This document shows, piece after piece, positions 47,824-58,300 of a DNA stretch of 64,000 nucleotides. This DNA comes from Auriscalpium vulgare (taxonomy: Eukaryota; Basidiomycota; Agaricomycetes; Russulales; Auriscalpiaceae): NCBI GenBank assembly GCA_019915015.1, contig JAHBBC010000003.1, positions 62,001 through 126,000 of the forward strand, written 5' to 3'. The position numbers were made by a program, and so were the translations under genes. The notes below the pieces were generated by a model. That model searched no databases. It saw only the letters and a list, made by a program, of their open reading frames with translations, and had not been told where the DNA came from. Numbering within the stretch: the first letter of the stretch is position 1; every line of letters starts with the position of its first letter.

Positions 47824-48429
47824 CGGTTGTTTGGTCTTTTCAAGCCGCAACGCGCTCTTAGCCGACGACTGGCAACAAACTACGGAGGCTTATTTGTTCT
47901 GTGCAGGAACGGAGGCGCGTAAAAGGGAGAGAAGAACGGGCGCAGCAGGACAGGCCTTTCGACGCCCGGACTGCTACAGTATCACCTTGAGCGAGCGATT
48001 CAGTTTCTACGCCAGGTGCGTTGGGGGTGAGCCAGCAACGCCCACCGCCGCCCCCTTATGAGGTTCGCCTCCGCTTCGAGCTCCGACCCACTCCGCCCTC
48101 ACGCTGCCGTCACACACAGCCCACCGCCCGCGCAGCACACATGTCCCCGTCACAGCCGCGCACGGCCCTGCCACGTCCCAGGCGACCGTGCGCTCTGTGC
48201 ATGTCGCGGACGGACGGCTGTCGTTCGCCCGCGCAGGGCAACACAACGAGCGCCGAGTCACACCGTCACAACCGCGTCACAGGCGGGTCACAATGGGGTC
48301 TAGTGGCTGAACGTAAGACCCCTTTAAAGACTGTATCCCCTCGTCTTGACCCCCTTCACTCGCTTGTTGACCAGCGTGACTCTTCTTCAACCTTCCCTTT
48401 GCTGATCCGCTATACTCTTCGCGTAAAAC
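47824..48429. promoter_or_regulatory. Divergent promoter PNUTS-like - HMG-box gene
   Basis: A 606-nt region, GC-rich around 48020-48290. Long open plus frames cross it but show no protein-like sequence. No TATA box was seen. Confidence 0.45.
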
Positions 48430-49367
48430 ATGTCCGCTCAATTCGAGGCCACCAAGGCCAAGGTGGGTCGCCGTGCTCTCCGACGACGCGTCTTTTCACT
48501 CCCCTCCAGTACAGGGAGGGCCTCAAAGAAATGGCACAGATCATGCTCTACAACAGTCAATTGGCAGAACAATTATCTCGGGACCTCGGGCTCGTCTCCT
48601 TCGGTGCCGTCGCCGGTGCAAACGGCAACGTCGCGACCCCAGCACCGTCCCGGAAGCGCAAGGCACAGGCAGAGGACGACGTCGACGACGGCGGGAAGAA
48701 AAAGAGGTCTGCGCGCAAGCTCAAGGACCCGAACGCTCCGAAGCGACCTGCGTCGTCGTACATCTTCTTCCAAAACGAACAGCGCTCGATTATCAAAAAG
48801 GAGAATCCGCAAATGTCGAACCAAGAAGTTGTCGCGGAGATATCGAGGCGCTGGGGCGTGATGACGATGGACGACAAGGAGGTACGTGTGCGACGTTCTC
48901 GCGTGGAGGCCGAGTTGCGACGGGGCGTTGTCCAGGTGTACACGAAAAAGTCTGCTGCTGCGAAGCGGCGATATGAGGAGGAGAAGAAGGTCTACGAAGG
49001 GCGCAACACGGTCGCGCCGGAGAGCCCGACGATCGCAATGCATGTGGATGTTGCGGAGACGCCCGCGGACGCGACGACGTCGTCGCCATCGCCGCCGGTA
49101 CGTGAGCGAGTGCTGCGGGATGTGACGGGGAGACTGAGCTGGTTGCAGAGCAAGGCGGTCGAGAGCGGGGAGTCGTCGTCGTCGGAGAGCTCGGAGGAGG
49201 AGGCGGCGGGGGCGGGGGCGGGGGCGGGGGCGTCGGACGAGGAGTCGGACGGGGAGGAGTCGGAGGACGCGCCTGCGCCTGCGCCTGCGCCTGCGGTGGT
49301 GAAGAAGAGCAAGACGAAGGGGGGCGAGGCTGTGCGGAGCAAGGGGACGAAGGCGCGTGGCGAGTAG
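48430..49367 (+). CDS. HMG-box chromatin protein
   Basis: Exons 48430-48462, 48510-48881 and from 48936. A short helical N-terminus (KYREGLKEMAQIMLYNSQLAEQL) and a Lys/Arg-rich segment precede one HMG box: DPNAPKRPASSYIFFQNEQR, SNQEVVAEISRRWGVM, then KSAAAKRRYEEEKKVYEG. The C-terminus is acidic and Ser/Ala-rich with simple repeats encoding Ala-Gly and Ala-Pro, ending in a Lys-rich tail. It probably binds and bends DNA in the nucleus. A 51-nt stretch at 49098-49148 with GTACGT donor and TTGCAG acceptor may be an in-frame intron; both forms are open. Confidence 0.82.
49196..49300 (+). repeat. Short GC-rich tandem repeats inside the HMG-box gene
   Basis: Repeats of GGGGGC units near 49207-49230, then four copies of GCGCCT-type units at 49267-49290, encode Ala-Gly and Ala-Pro runs in the disordered tail. 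Such tracts change length easily. Confidence 0.7.
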
Positions 49368-49441
49368 GGCCCGGGGCGCTGTAGCGTTGTGTAGCCGCGC
49401 CTGTGTGGACGCCGGCCGGCAGCCCGGGGCGGTGCGCGTGA

Positions 49442-49488
49442 GGCCGTGCGGCGTATATAAGTCATGGGCCGTGCGGCGTATATAAGTC
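49442..49488 (+). promoter_or_regulatory. Tandemly duplicated TATA promoter element
   Basis: A 22-nt unit, GGCCGTGCGGCGTATATAAG plus TC, occurs twice (49442-49463 and 49467-49488, period 25). Each copy has a TATATAA box. The next ATG, of the WW-domain gene, is 43 nt after the second copy. Confidence 0.65.
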
Positions 49489-49530
49489 CTGAGCCTGCGC
49501 CTGCGTTTGCTGCACTCCATCGATCGCAAC

Positions 49531-50582
49531 ATGTCCGGCCCACCGTCCTACGCCGGCGCCAGCTCCCCGCCCACCAACCCAGACCGCCGCGACCTCCCCG
49601 CAGGCTGGATAGCCCGCTATGACGAACGGTGCGCACCCGCTCTCCCCCCCGTCCCCGTCCCCGTCCCCGTCCCCCGCACGCTCACCGTCCGACGCCCAGA
49701 TACACCCAGTGGTCAGTCCCGTCCACACGCCCCCGCCGCACGCTCACTCTCCCCCAGGTACTACGTCGACACCCGCCAGTCGCCCCCCCGCTCGTCGTGG
49801 GAGCATCCCCTCGGGCCCCCGCCCCCCACATCTCCTCCCCGCGGCCAGTACGTGCCCCCGCCCGGCACGCCCCCCACCCGCAACGCGTACGGCGCGCCAC
49901 AGCCGCCCTACCCCTCGGGCGGCGGCCCCGCCTTTTCCGGCCAGCCGCCCTACCAACAGAATCAGGGATATGGCCAGGGCGGCCAGGGCGGCCAGGGCTA
50001 CTATCCCGGTGGCCCGCAGTCGTACGGCGGTGGCCCCCAGGCCGGCTACAGCGGCCCCCCGCAGGGCTACGGTGGCCCCCCGCCGCAGGGCGGATGGGGC
50101 GGCCCTCAGGGCGGATGGCAGCAGGGTCCGCCACAACAAGGTGCGTCCACCCGGTCCCCACCGCTGTCTGGACTCAGAACCTCGTCCTCGCTGCTCTAGG
50201 CTATGGACAGCCTCAGTACGTCCCCCAGCAGACCCGAGGATCAGGGGGCGGAGGTGGAGGCATCGGATTGGGCACGGCAGCGCTTATCGGTGCGTCTACA
50301 CGCCCAGCGGTCAGCTGCTGCTCCGTGTCGTGAGGCTGAGCTATCTGCGCGTTTTAGGTGGTGGTGGCCTGCTTGCGGGCGGCTTGATTGGAGAGGCGTT
50401 CGAGCACCACGAAGACAACGAGCGGCAAGAGGCATACCAGGATGGTCCGTCCGCAGCTGTGACTCGTGCGCCATCGCGTGCGCTGACTGACGCCCTCTCT
50501 GTCAGGCTACCAAAACGGCCAGCAGGACGACTACGGCGGAGGCGATTACGGCGGCGACGGTGGCGACGGCGGCGACTGGTAA
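49531..50582 (+). CDS. WW-domain protein with Gly/Pro/Tyr/Gln-rich low-complexity tail
   Basis: Five exons (49531-49628, 49758-50140, 50200-50289, 50358-50444, 50506-50582) give 244 residues. A WW domain at about residues 20-50 reads LPAGWIARYDERYYVDTRQSPPRSSWEHPLGPP, with both signature Trp residues and the final Pro. The middle is made of GYGQGGQGG, YYPGGPQ and PPQGGW repeats. The C-terminus has GGGGLLAGGLIGEAFEHHED, a glycine-zipper-like stretch, and a Gly/Asp-rich end. Similar WW plus glycine-zipper proteins occur widely in Agaricomycetes; the function is unknown. The composition suggests it may self-associate. Confidence 0.82.
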
Positions 50583-51295
50583 ATGAGATCTGTGTGCAAA
50601 GTCTTGTGCCTTTCTTCCTCTTCCGTTCCATGTGTCAGGTCCCCCTTGTTGTACATGTCCCCGTCACGATCTGTTGTACACCGCTTGTTTACCATTTCTG
50701 CCGGTCAATGCCAATCTACTACACGATTGTACAGTTAAGGCATATCGTGGGCGTCCGGAGGGCGGTGCATCTCGCCCGGAACAGCGGGAGAATCTCCCGT
50801 CTCCGGAGATGGGTGAAGACTGGAGATATCCGCCGCACCGACGTTGGGTCACAAGGTCGCAGCAGCTCTCAAATTCCCCGTATGCGATGCCATCGTGAGA
50901 TGAGGCGGCTTCACCGTGGGTCTCAATTGCGAGACACGGTCGCGACGTGGCTGGACTAGATGGAGTTGTGCTGGTGATCAGATGGCCGCCACGTGGCCCG
51001 ACAAAAGACCAGAGACCGACGGCGTTGGCAGAAATGCTAAGTTCAGCAATATGATATACCCTCGTCTTCCGGGGCACGAGGTCTTCTCGAGGCAAATCGC
51101 ATCTTCGCCTTCTGGAAGCCGGCCGACAGCGGTAACCCATCGGCAGAGCCAATTCTGGAGGCACAAGACGCTCGGTGATATTTACATGTGGCAAACGCCA
51201 GAAGTTATGATAGACAAGTCGAAAATCAGCTGATAAGAAGAGATGGTGGTGAACGCTAGCGCTATGAGATCTGTGCCGTAGTCCACACTCCGTCC
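50583..51295. other. Convergent intergenic region
   Basis: A 713-nt gap between the WW gene (+) and RAD16 (-). The minus strand is open from RAD16 down to 50664, but the translation is not conserved-looking. It is read here as non-coding, with RAD16 ending after a final intron. Confidence 0.45.
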
Positions 51296-54200
51296 TTACA
51301 GCTGATGAAAGAGCGTCAGTTGATCGGATCGGGTGGTGACGTGTCAAACCCACCCTGAACAAGAACGACAGCTGTGGCATCGTTCGTCACTACAGTGTCG
51401 AAAATTCAAGGCAAGCACTTACATCCTCCGGAGTCAGTCTTCCCATTGCCTTGAACACCGAAAGTCCATCAGACATTCATCGCATGTCGAAGGCACCAGT
51501 CTCACTCACCGAGTCGTCTGCGGAGAGTGTAGCATCGACCATGGCAGACTTCTTCTCCTGCAACTGCGAAAGACTCGCACTTCAACGATACTCAAGCATT
51601 ATGTGCGAAACCGCCTACCTGGACAATGCGACTCTCTATGCTATCCTCGATGACGATTTTGATCGCTTGCACCGGCCGCCGCTGACCAAGCCGGTGAATG
51701 CGATCCATGGCCTCTGTTGTGGCGTCAGCATGTAGGTGCGCTTCATCGAGCGATATAACATACGATATTCGACCTGTTGGGCAATACCCGTTCAGCTAGC
51801 CGCACGGGCAGAGCAAGTGCTAGTCTAGACAAACGTACCGCCGGGTTCCACCAGCTGTCCATGAGGTATACTCGAGACGCCTCTGTCAGGTTAAGAGCCA
51901 CACCACCCGCCTTCAAGCTGACCAGGAAGACTGTAACATGTACGTTGTTCACTGGAAAGACGATTAGTAGCTGTACGGATGAGAGCGAGTCCAAGCGTAC
52001 TGAAGTGCTGGATTGTCGCATCTCTGGCCTGCGGACTCATCGTGCCCTCAAGGCGACACACCTGCCGATCCGATTAGCAGGGCTAACTCAAACGTAGCCC
52101 ATACGCACCACGAAGCCGGCCTTCTGCAGCCGAAAGGCAATCAAGTCTAAGAAATTGACAAACTGGCTGAAGACGAGACTCTTCGTCGTCGAATCCTGCC
52201 GGCGCAGATTACTCAACTCCTCCACGAGGGCCTCAATCTTTGAGCTTGAACGCCACGACTCGATGTCGAGTCTGCCAAGGATGCCTTGCCTCGCTGCAGC
52301 AGGTTGCTCGAGCTCCAGGGCCGGCGCTTCGAGATCGATCGTGAGCGCAAGATGGCAGACAGGGCACGCGGGCTATGTAGACGTCAGGAACGCAATTCGT
52401 AGCGCAGTAGGCAAGAGGACCACGGACCGTAGCTTCGATGGATGTCGTCAGATACTGTTTGATACACTCGCGATCAAAGATGTGTCGACATTTAGCTTGG
52501 ATCGCATCCTCTGCGATGTCATTGCAAAGACGGCACACCGTAGCTTCGCTGTCCTCCGGAATGAATGTGCCTGCGTTGTTCTTGCTCCTGATGACGAGAT
52601 CAGGATGGCAAGCCATTTGTCGCATACGCGTCAATAGACTGAAGACATTGGAGTAATCTGAGGATACGGCGCATGAGACATATAACGTATCGATTGTATG
52701 AAGCTACTCACTGTTGAGCAGCGTTCCAGCATCCACATACGTGCTGAATTGGCGCTTCGCATCTGAGAATAAGCTGAGGTATAACTCCTTTTCCTCTGGA
52801 CTAAAGTAGTCGCGGCGGACGACGACAGTGCGCGGCGGCAAACCCAGGTCATCGGCACACTGCAGCTTTGTCCGACGAAGCATGATGCGGTCAAGGAGGA
52901 TGCGCAATTTCTTAAACGCAATTTTGCCAGGTCCTTGCATTGCATGCTTCTGGATTGGCGTCAGAATCTCGTTATTCCAAAAGCAGGCATGGAGCATTGG
53001 GCTATGCCCGCAGTCTACGCCACAGAGGTCAGCTGAAGCGCTGCTGGGTGCAGGGACCTGCCTACCGTCGCAAGTACGCTTGTCGCTAAATTTCCAGTGC
53101 AAGGACTTGCAGTCACACTTCTTGCCTGTGATGCGGGTAGCGGTCAAGGGGTTATGGAAGCCGGTTATGGTAGGATGACTTACAGAAGTAATGCGAAAAA
53201 GGGTCACAGCCAAGGAACCTAACCAAGCTGTACAGCTCTCCTACGCGGTTCTGCAGCGGTGTCCCTGACAGGCACCACCTATACTTTGCATGCAGTTCGA
53301 AGGTGGCTTTTGCAGTATTGGTAGAGCGCTCTTTGATATTATGCGCTTCATCCAACTACCAGAAGCGATGGTGAGGTTTAGCCGGCAACAGTGCAAAAAG
53401 GGTTGGTACGTGCCACAATCCGATTCCATTCCACGGCGTGCAATGGGGACTTCTCTTTGACCATGACGTCTTTCCTCTTGAATCCCGAGTGCTGTTTGCG
53501 GAAGCAGCTCTCTAGTACGGCGTACGTTGTGAGCACGACGTCGTACTTCTGTAGCTCCTTTGGATCCGACATCCTTGAAGCACCATGCCAGACAAGCACT
53601 TGCATGTTGTCTGTATGAGTCGCGATCTCGTTTCTCCACTGCATGATCGCCACGGTTGGCCTTCGCGGACGTAAATGCTCAGCACCCTCAACAGCAAAGA
53701 AACGGCACTCACGCGACGACAAGATTCGGTTTCACGGAGCCCGATACCATGAGTGCGATCATCTGGATGGTTTTGCCCATGCTGTAACCTCATCAGCTCG
53801 TCATTGGAGCACAGAAGAAGGCGAAGCAGCCTACCCCATTTCATCCTTGAAGTAAATAGGATAAGTTCAATCTCTTACGCGAAGTTGGGCGAATACTGAC
53901 TGCCAATAAGCCACCAGCGTAAGGCCCGAATTCTTGCGTCCGCATCCAATAAAGGGACTCCTGCTGGAACGGGAGCAATTTCGCTTTCATACCCGAGGGT
54001 TGTTCCGCCTTCTGAGGTTCCACGATCTCTACCGCAGCCTCCAAGTCACCCCATGCGTCGCGCAACTCAGGGTGATGCCGGTGTAGTTGAATTGTCGATC
54101 TTTCCGCCTAGTTGGATGTTCGTGAGCAGCGGGCCCAGCGTGTCAGAGACAAGCTCTTACATAGGTCAGCTTTCTGCCTAGCTTCTTCATCAGCGCATTT

Positions 54201-55106
54201 TCTTCTGCGCGAGTCTCCTTCTTGCTGAGGCGAGCTTCCTGTCTCGCCTCTCGCCTCTCGGCAAGCAACTGTCTATACGTGCGGACCTTGGCCCCATCGG
54301 CCGTCTGCTTTGTACCCTTGGCCTTACCCTTGGCCTTTCCTTTGCCTTTGCCAGACAGTGGCTTCTCCTCAAAATCAGAGCGATCGTCGTCCACGTCGGC
54401 AATGCGTCCTTGCGCAAGACGTCGTTTGGCTGCTGCTGCTGCTTTTTCAGCGAGGCTATTCCCCTTTGAACCCGATGCAGCCCCAAGTAGCTGCAAAGAC
54501 TCCTGGATGGCAGCCTTTACCATGATGGCCTCGTCCTCGGAGTCGTCGTCGTCGCTAGCCCCGGGAGCCGGAACCTTCTTCCGCGCAGTGATATGCTCGC
54601 CATCGTCTTCGTACGCGTCAGAACCGCTGCTCTGGTCCTCAAAATTTGAACCACTGTCATCGTCGTCTTCGGATGCATTCTCGTCGTATTCGAGGACGTC
54701 TTCGACAATCTCGTCCTCTGACAGGTTGGGGCCTGACTCGACTACGGCCTTTCCTTTTCCCTTATCCTTTTGAGCGGGCTCGATTAGATCCTCGGAGTAT
54801 GGTGCCAAACCTTACTTTTGCCTTGACAGCAATCTCGACGTAGGCCGTCTTGGTGACGACGCGCCTTTTGGCAGGCGGCCTGGCATCGTCTTCGCCACTC
54901 TCAGCAGCCCTTTTGATGCCAACAAACGAGACACCACGAGCGCTCTTGCGCCTGGTGGGTGTTGGGGAGACTTCGTCTTCGACGTCGGTCGTCGCTGGAG
55001 TACTGACTGACGCGGCGTTGCTGAAGAGGGTGGAGACGACTGTGGCCGGGGTTGCTGTGGCGGACGACGTAGACGACGCGGCTTGACGTCTTGTTCTGGG
55101 AGGCAT
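51296..55106 (-). CDS. RAD16: RAD16, SNF2-family ATPase with RING finger (nucleotide excision repair)
   Basis: Multi-exon gene starting [12 protein letters not shown]. An acidic, Lys-rich N-terminus precedes the helicase core: [16 protein letters not shown], the Walker A region [75 protein letters not shown] finger ([24 protein letters not shown]...CPVC) sits between helicase lobes as in Rad16. Lobe 2 has [62 protein letters not shown] and HRIGQHRPV. The C-terminus LGRLTPED...FLFR fits Rad16, ending after a last 2-codon exon (CTG TAA). Rad16 with Rad7 drives global-genome repair. The join between the first two coding segments near 54812 is unresolved. Confidence 0.88.
53835..53845 (-). other. 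11-nt microexon of RAD16 (Walker A)
   Basis: GATGAAATGGG lies between acceptor CTTCAAG and donor GTAGGC on the minus strand. It encodes DEMG, directly before MGKT of the ATP-binding loop. Confidence 0.75.
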
Positions 55107-55376
55107 GGATGGAGGGGAGACAAAGAGATCTATTCGGGACTTGAGAGTGGATGGTGGTCAAAGCAAACAACGACGCGACTCAGACGCGGGTCCGCTAATT
55201 TGCGGCCGGCCGATGCCCGTGCGCGCCACAACCGCGGACGCAGGACCTCGGATACCGCTAGCCCCGCCCTCCACAGTTGTCTCTAGGCAAGTACTACAAC
55301 CCTGCTCACGTCGCCCATCCTCTCTCTCTCAACCCTCACTCCTTGCTCTCTCGAGAGCGGTGGACTCCGCGATATA
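55107..55376. promoter_or_regulatory. Divergent promoter RAD16 - kinesin-3
   Basis: 270 nt between divergent start codons, CT-rich near the kinesin ATG. No TATA box is clear. Confidence 0.45.
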
Positions 55377-58300
55377 ATGGCCGAAGCCGGCGACGGAAAC
55401 ATCAAGGTCGTCGTCCGATGTCGGCCTCTCAACTCGCGCGGTTCGTCTCTTCACGCTGCTCGTCCATTTTAGATTCATGCTCGCTCAATACATCTGCCGT
55501 TTCCCTTCATTGCTGCCCTGATCAGAACTCGCGCGCGGCGCGAAGCCTCTCATTCGCATGTCGGGCAATCAAACGTTCCTTGACCCGCCAGAAGCCGGCT
55601 CGCAGCAAGAGAAGCAACGTGCAACCGAGCGCAAGACCATGCCTTTCAGCTTTGACAAGAGCTACTGGTCTGCGGGCCCGCGGGATGAGATAGGATACTG
55701 CTCCCAGCAAACGCTGTTCGATGACTTGGGGAAGGAGCTACTAGATCACGGGTTTAACGGGTTCAACGCGTGCATCCTAGCCTGTGAGTCCTTCAATGCT
55801 TCTGTGTAGCCCTTGCGTAGTCTCACAATGTGACTCAGATGGGCAGACAGGTATGTTAGGTCTTGCGTTGCGCCTGCGAGCTGACTGACTGACTGAAGTG
55901 CGCGTCAGGATCGGGGAAGTCGTACAGGTGCGTGGCCCGGGTATGACGCGGAATTACTGATTGTCTTAACTTCTGTTTCCAGCATGATGGGATGTGAGTA
56001 AATGCGAGACGTGTCTTCAGAGTTTAGCTGACGTCCCGGGCAACGACAGACGGTCCTGACAAAGGTATAATCCCATTGACCTGCTCCGAGCTCTTTGTCC
56101 GAGTGGAAAATAAGAAAGCTATGGATACCAACCTGAGCTTTACGGTGGAGGTATCATATATCGAGGTGCGTTACACCCTCACAACTAATTGGCTCTCACC
56201 GATGTTTGCGCGCCGCAGATCTATAATGAGAAAGTGCGCGATCTTCTCAACCCAAAGAATACCGGTAATCTACGCGTTCGCGAGCACCCAAGCCTGGGCC
56301 CTTACGTCGAGGACCTGTCAAAGCTGGCTGTGAATAACTACGACGAGATGATGACCCTCATGGACGAAGGAAACAAGGCGCGCACAGTCGCTGCAACCAA
56401 CATGAACGAAACGTAGGATTGCGCCCAAACATGCAGATACGACCGTTAAACTTTCACAGGTCATCGCGCTCGCATGCCGTGTTCACGCTCATACTCACTA
56501 TGAAGCGACATGACCCCGACACAAATTTAGACACTGAGAAAGTCTCGCGCATAAGGTGCGCATTAGTTTATGTGCAACTCCACTTGTCAAGCACCGATTT
56601 GCAATTAGCTTGGTCGATCTGGCTGGCTCTGAGCGCGCGAACTCGACTGGTGCCACGGGACAGCGACTGAAGGAAGGTGCCAATATCAATAAGTCGCTCA
56701 CCACTTTGGGGAAGGTCATATCCGCCCTCGCGGTAGCATCTAGCAATGAAGGCAAGAAGGGCAAGAAGAAGGGAGACGACTTTGTGCCGTACCGTGACTC
56801 TGTTTGTTGACATCCCCTCTGTCTATCGTCACATGTTCACTCATACGCCTGCTTTCTGAAGGTCTTGACGTGGCTTCTCAAAGACTCGCTTGGTGGCAAT
56901 TCAAAGACAGCGATGATTGCAGCCATCTCGCCGGCTGACTACGAGGAGACCCTCAGTACGCTGCGTTACGCAGATCAGGCCAAGAAGATCAAGAACAAGG
57001 CTGTTGTCAATGAAGACCCCAATGCCAAGCTTGTGCGTGAGCTGAAGGAGGAGCTCGAGATGCTCAGAGGTTTGTCTTTTCTGTAACTTGGCTGTCACCG
57101 ATCAGTCTGCTCAATGCCTGCGATATCACTTAGCCCGTGTCTCTGGATCAGCTTCGGAGGAGGTCTATGACCCAAAGATCCCTCCTGAGAAGCAGATCGT
57201 CACCTACCAGACTAAAGATGGGACGATCAAAAAGGTCTCGAAAGCCGAGTTACAAGAACAGCTCGACACGAGTGAGAAGTTGATGCAGAGCTTGAACGAG
57301 ACCTGGGAGGAGAAGTTAGAGCGTACCCAGGAAGTGCAGAAGGAGCGTGAGAAGGCATTGGAGGAGCTTGGGATCACGGTCGAGAAGAACAACGTCGGAG
57401 TGCATACCCCGAAAAAGGTGAGTTCGCGAGTCCTTGTGGTCGACGCCGTGCTCACGGCCATGGACAGATGCCTCATCTGGTGAATCTGGTAAGTGCCAAT
57501 ATGATCGGTTCTGATTATGGTCGTGAGATTCCTCTCGTCTTCTTAGAATGAAGGTCAGTTAGTTGGCTAGGAAACTTGCCATCACATGTCTCACTGATTC
57601 CTTTGTGCTACATAGATCCTCTGATGAGTGAATGTCTCATCTATCAACTGAAGCCTGCTCGTACGACGGTAAGTCTCCACGAGGTTTTGTGGCTCGAAAC
57701 ATCTGACATGTGGTGAGTAGGTTGGACGACTTGACAGCGAGAAGTCTGCAGAAATTCGATTAAGCGGGGACAGCATCTTGGAGGAACACTGCTACTTCGA
57801 GAACACTGACGGCAAAGTCACCCTCCATGTCATTTCGGATGGCGTTACTGTGAGTGCAACATGGCGCTGCTAATTACTAGGACTGACTATGGCTATAGTT
57901 CTTAAACGGGAAGCAAATATCTGCAGGCCAAGTGAGCAAAAGGCTCTCCTTCAACACTGTTTCCTAACACTTTGGCAGGCTCACAAACTTCGTTCCGGAT
58001 ATCGTATCATCCTTGGTAGGCGCCAGGAGGACTCCATCACAACCGAATTGACCATCTTGCAGGGGACCATCATGTGTTTCGATTCAACAACCCCGAAGAG
58101 GTTCGAAAACAACGCGATCGTGCAACGATGCGGTCCAACATGGCGCTGAGCATCACGGCAGCAGACCTCGAAGCTTTGAAGGAGAGCGGCACGCGCCCGC
58201 AATCTCCGACGTCGGAGTCATCTGGAGATCTCGGCGACGTCGATTGGACTTATGCGAAGCGGGAGGCAGCTCTTACTCGCCTGGGTTTAGACCCGTCGCT

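Noticed and set aside
48573..49532. Long minus-strand open frame (319 codons) over the HMG-box gene
   Set aside because: Its translation is Arg/Leu-rich low complexity antisense to a clear HMG box. It is a GC-driven shadow.
49619..50959. Long plus-strand open frame (446 codons) over the WW-domain gene
   Set aside because: It reads an alternative frame of the Gly/Pro-rich gene and then its 3' flank. The WW domain and splice phases support the other frame.
55880..55896. GACT tandem repeat in a kinesin intron
   Set aside because: A short run of about four copies next to the branch-site region. It is ordinary intron sequence.
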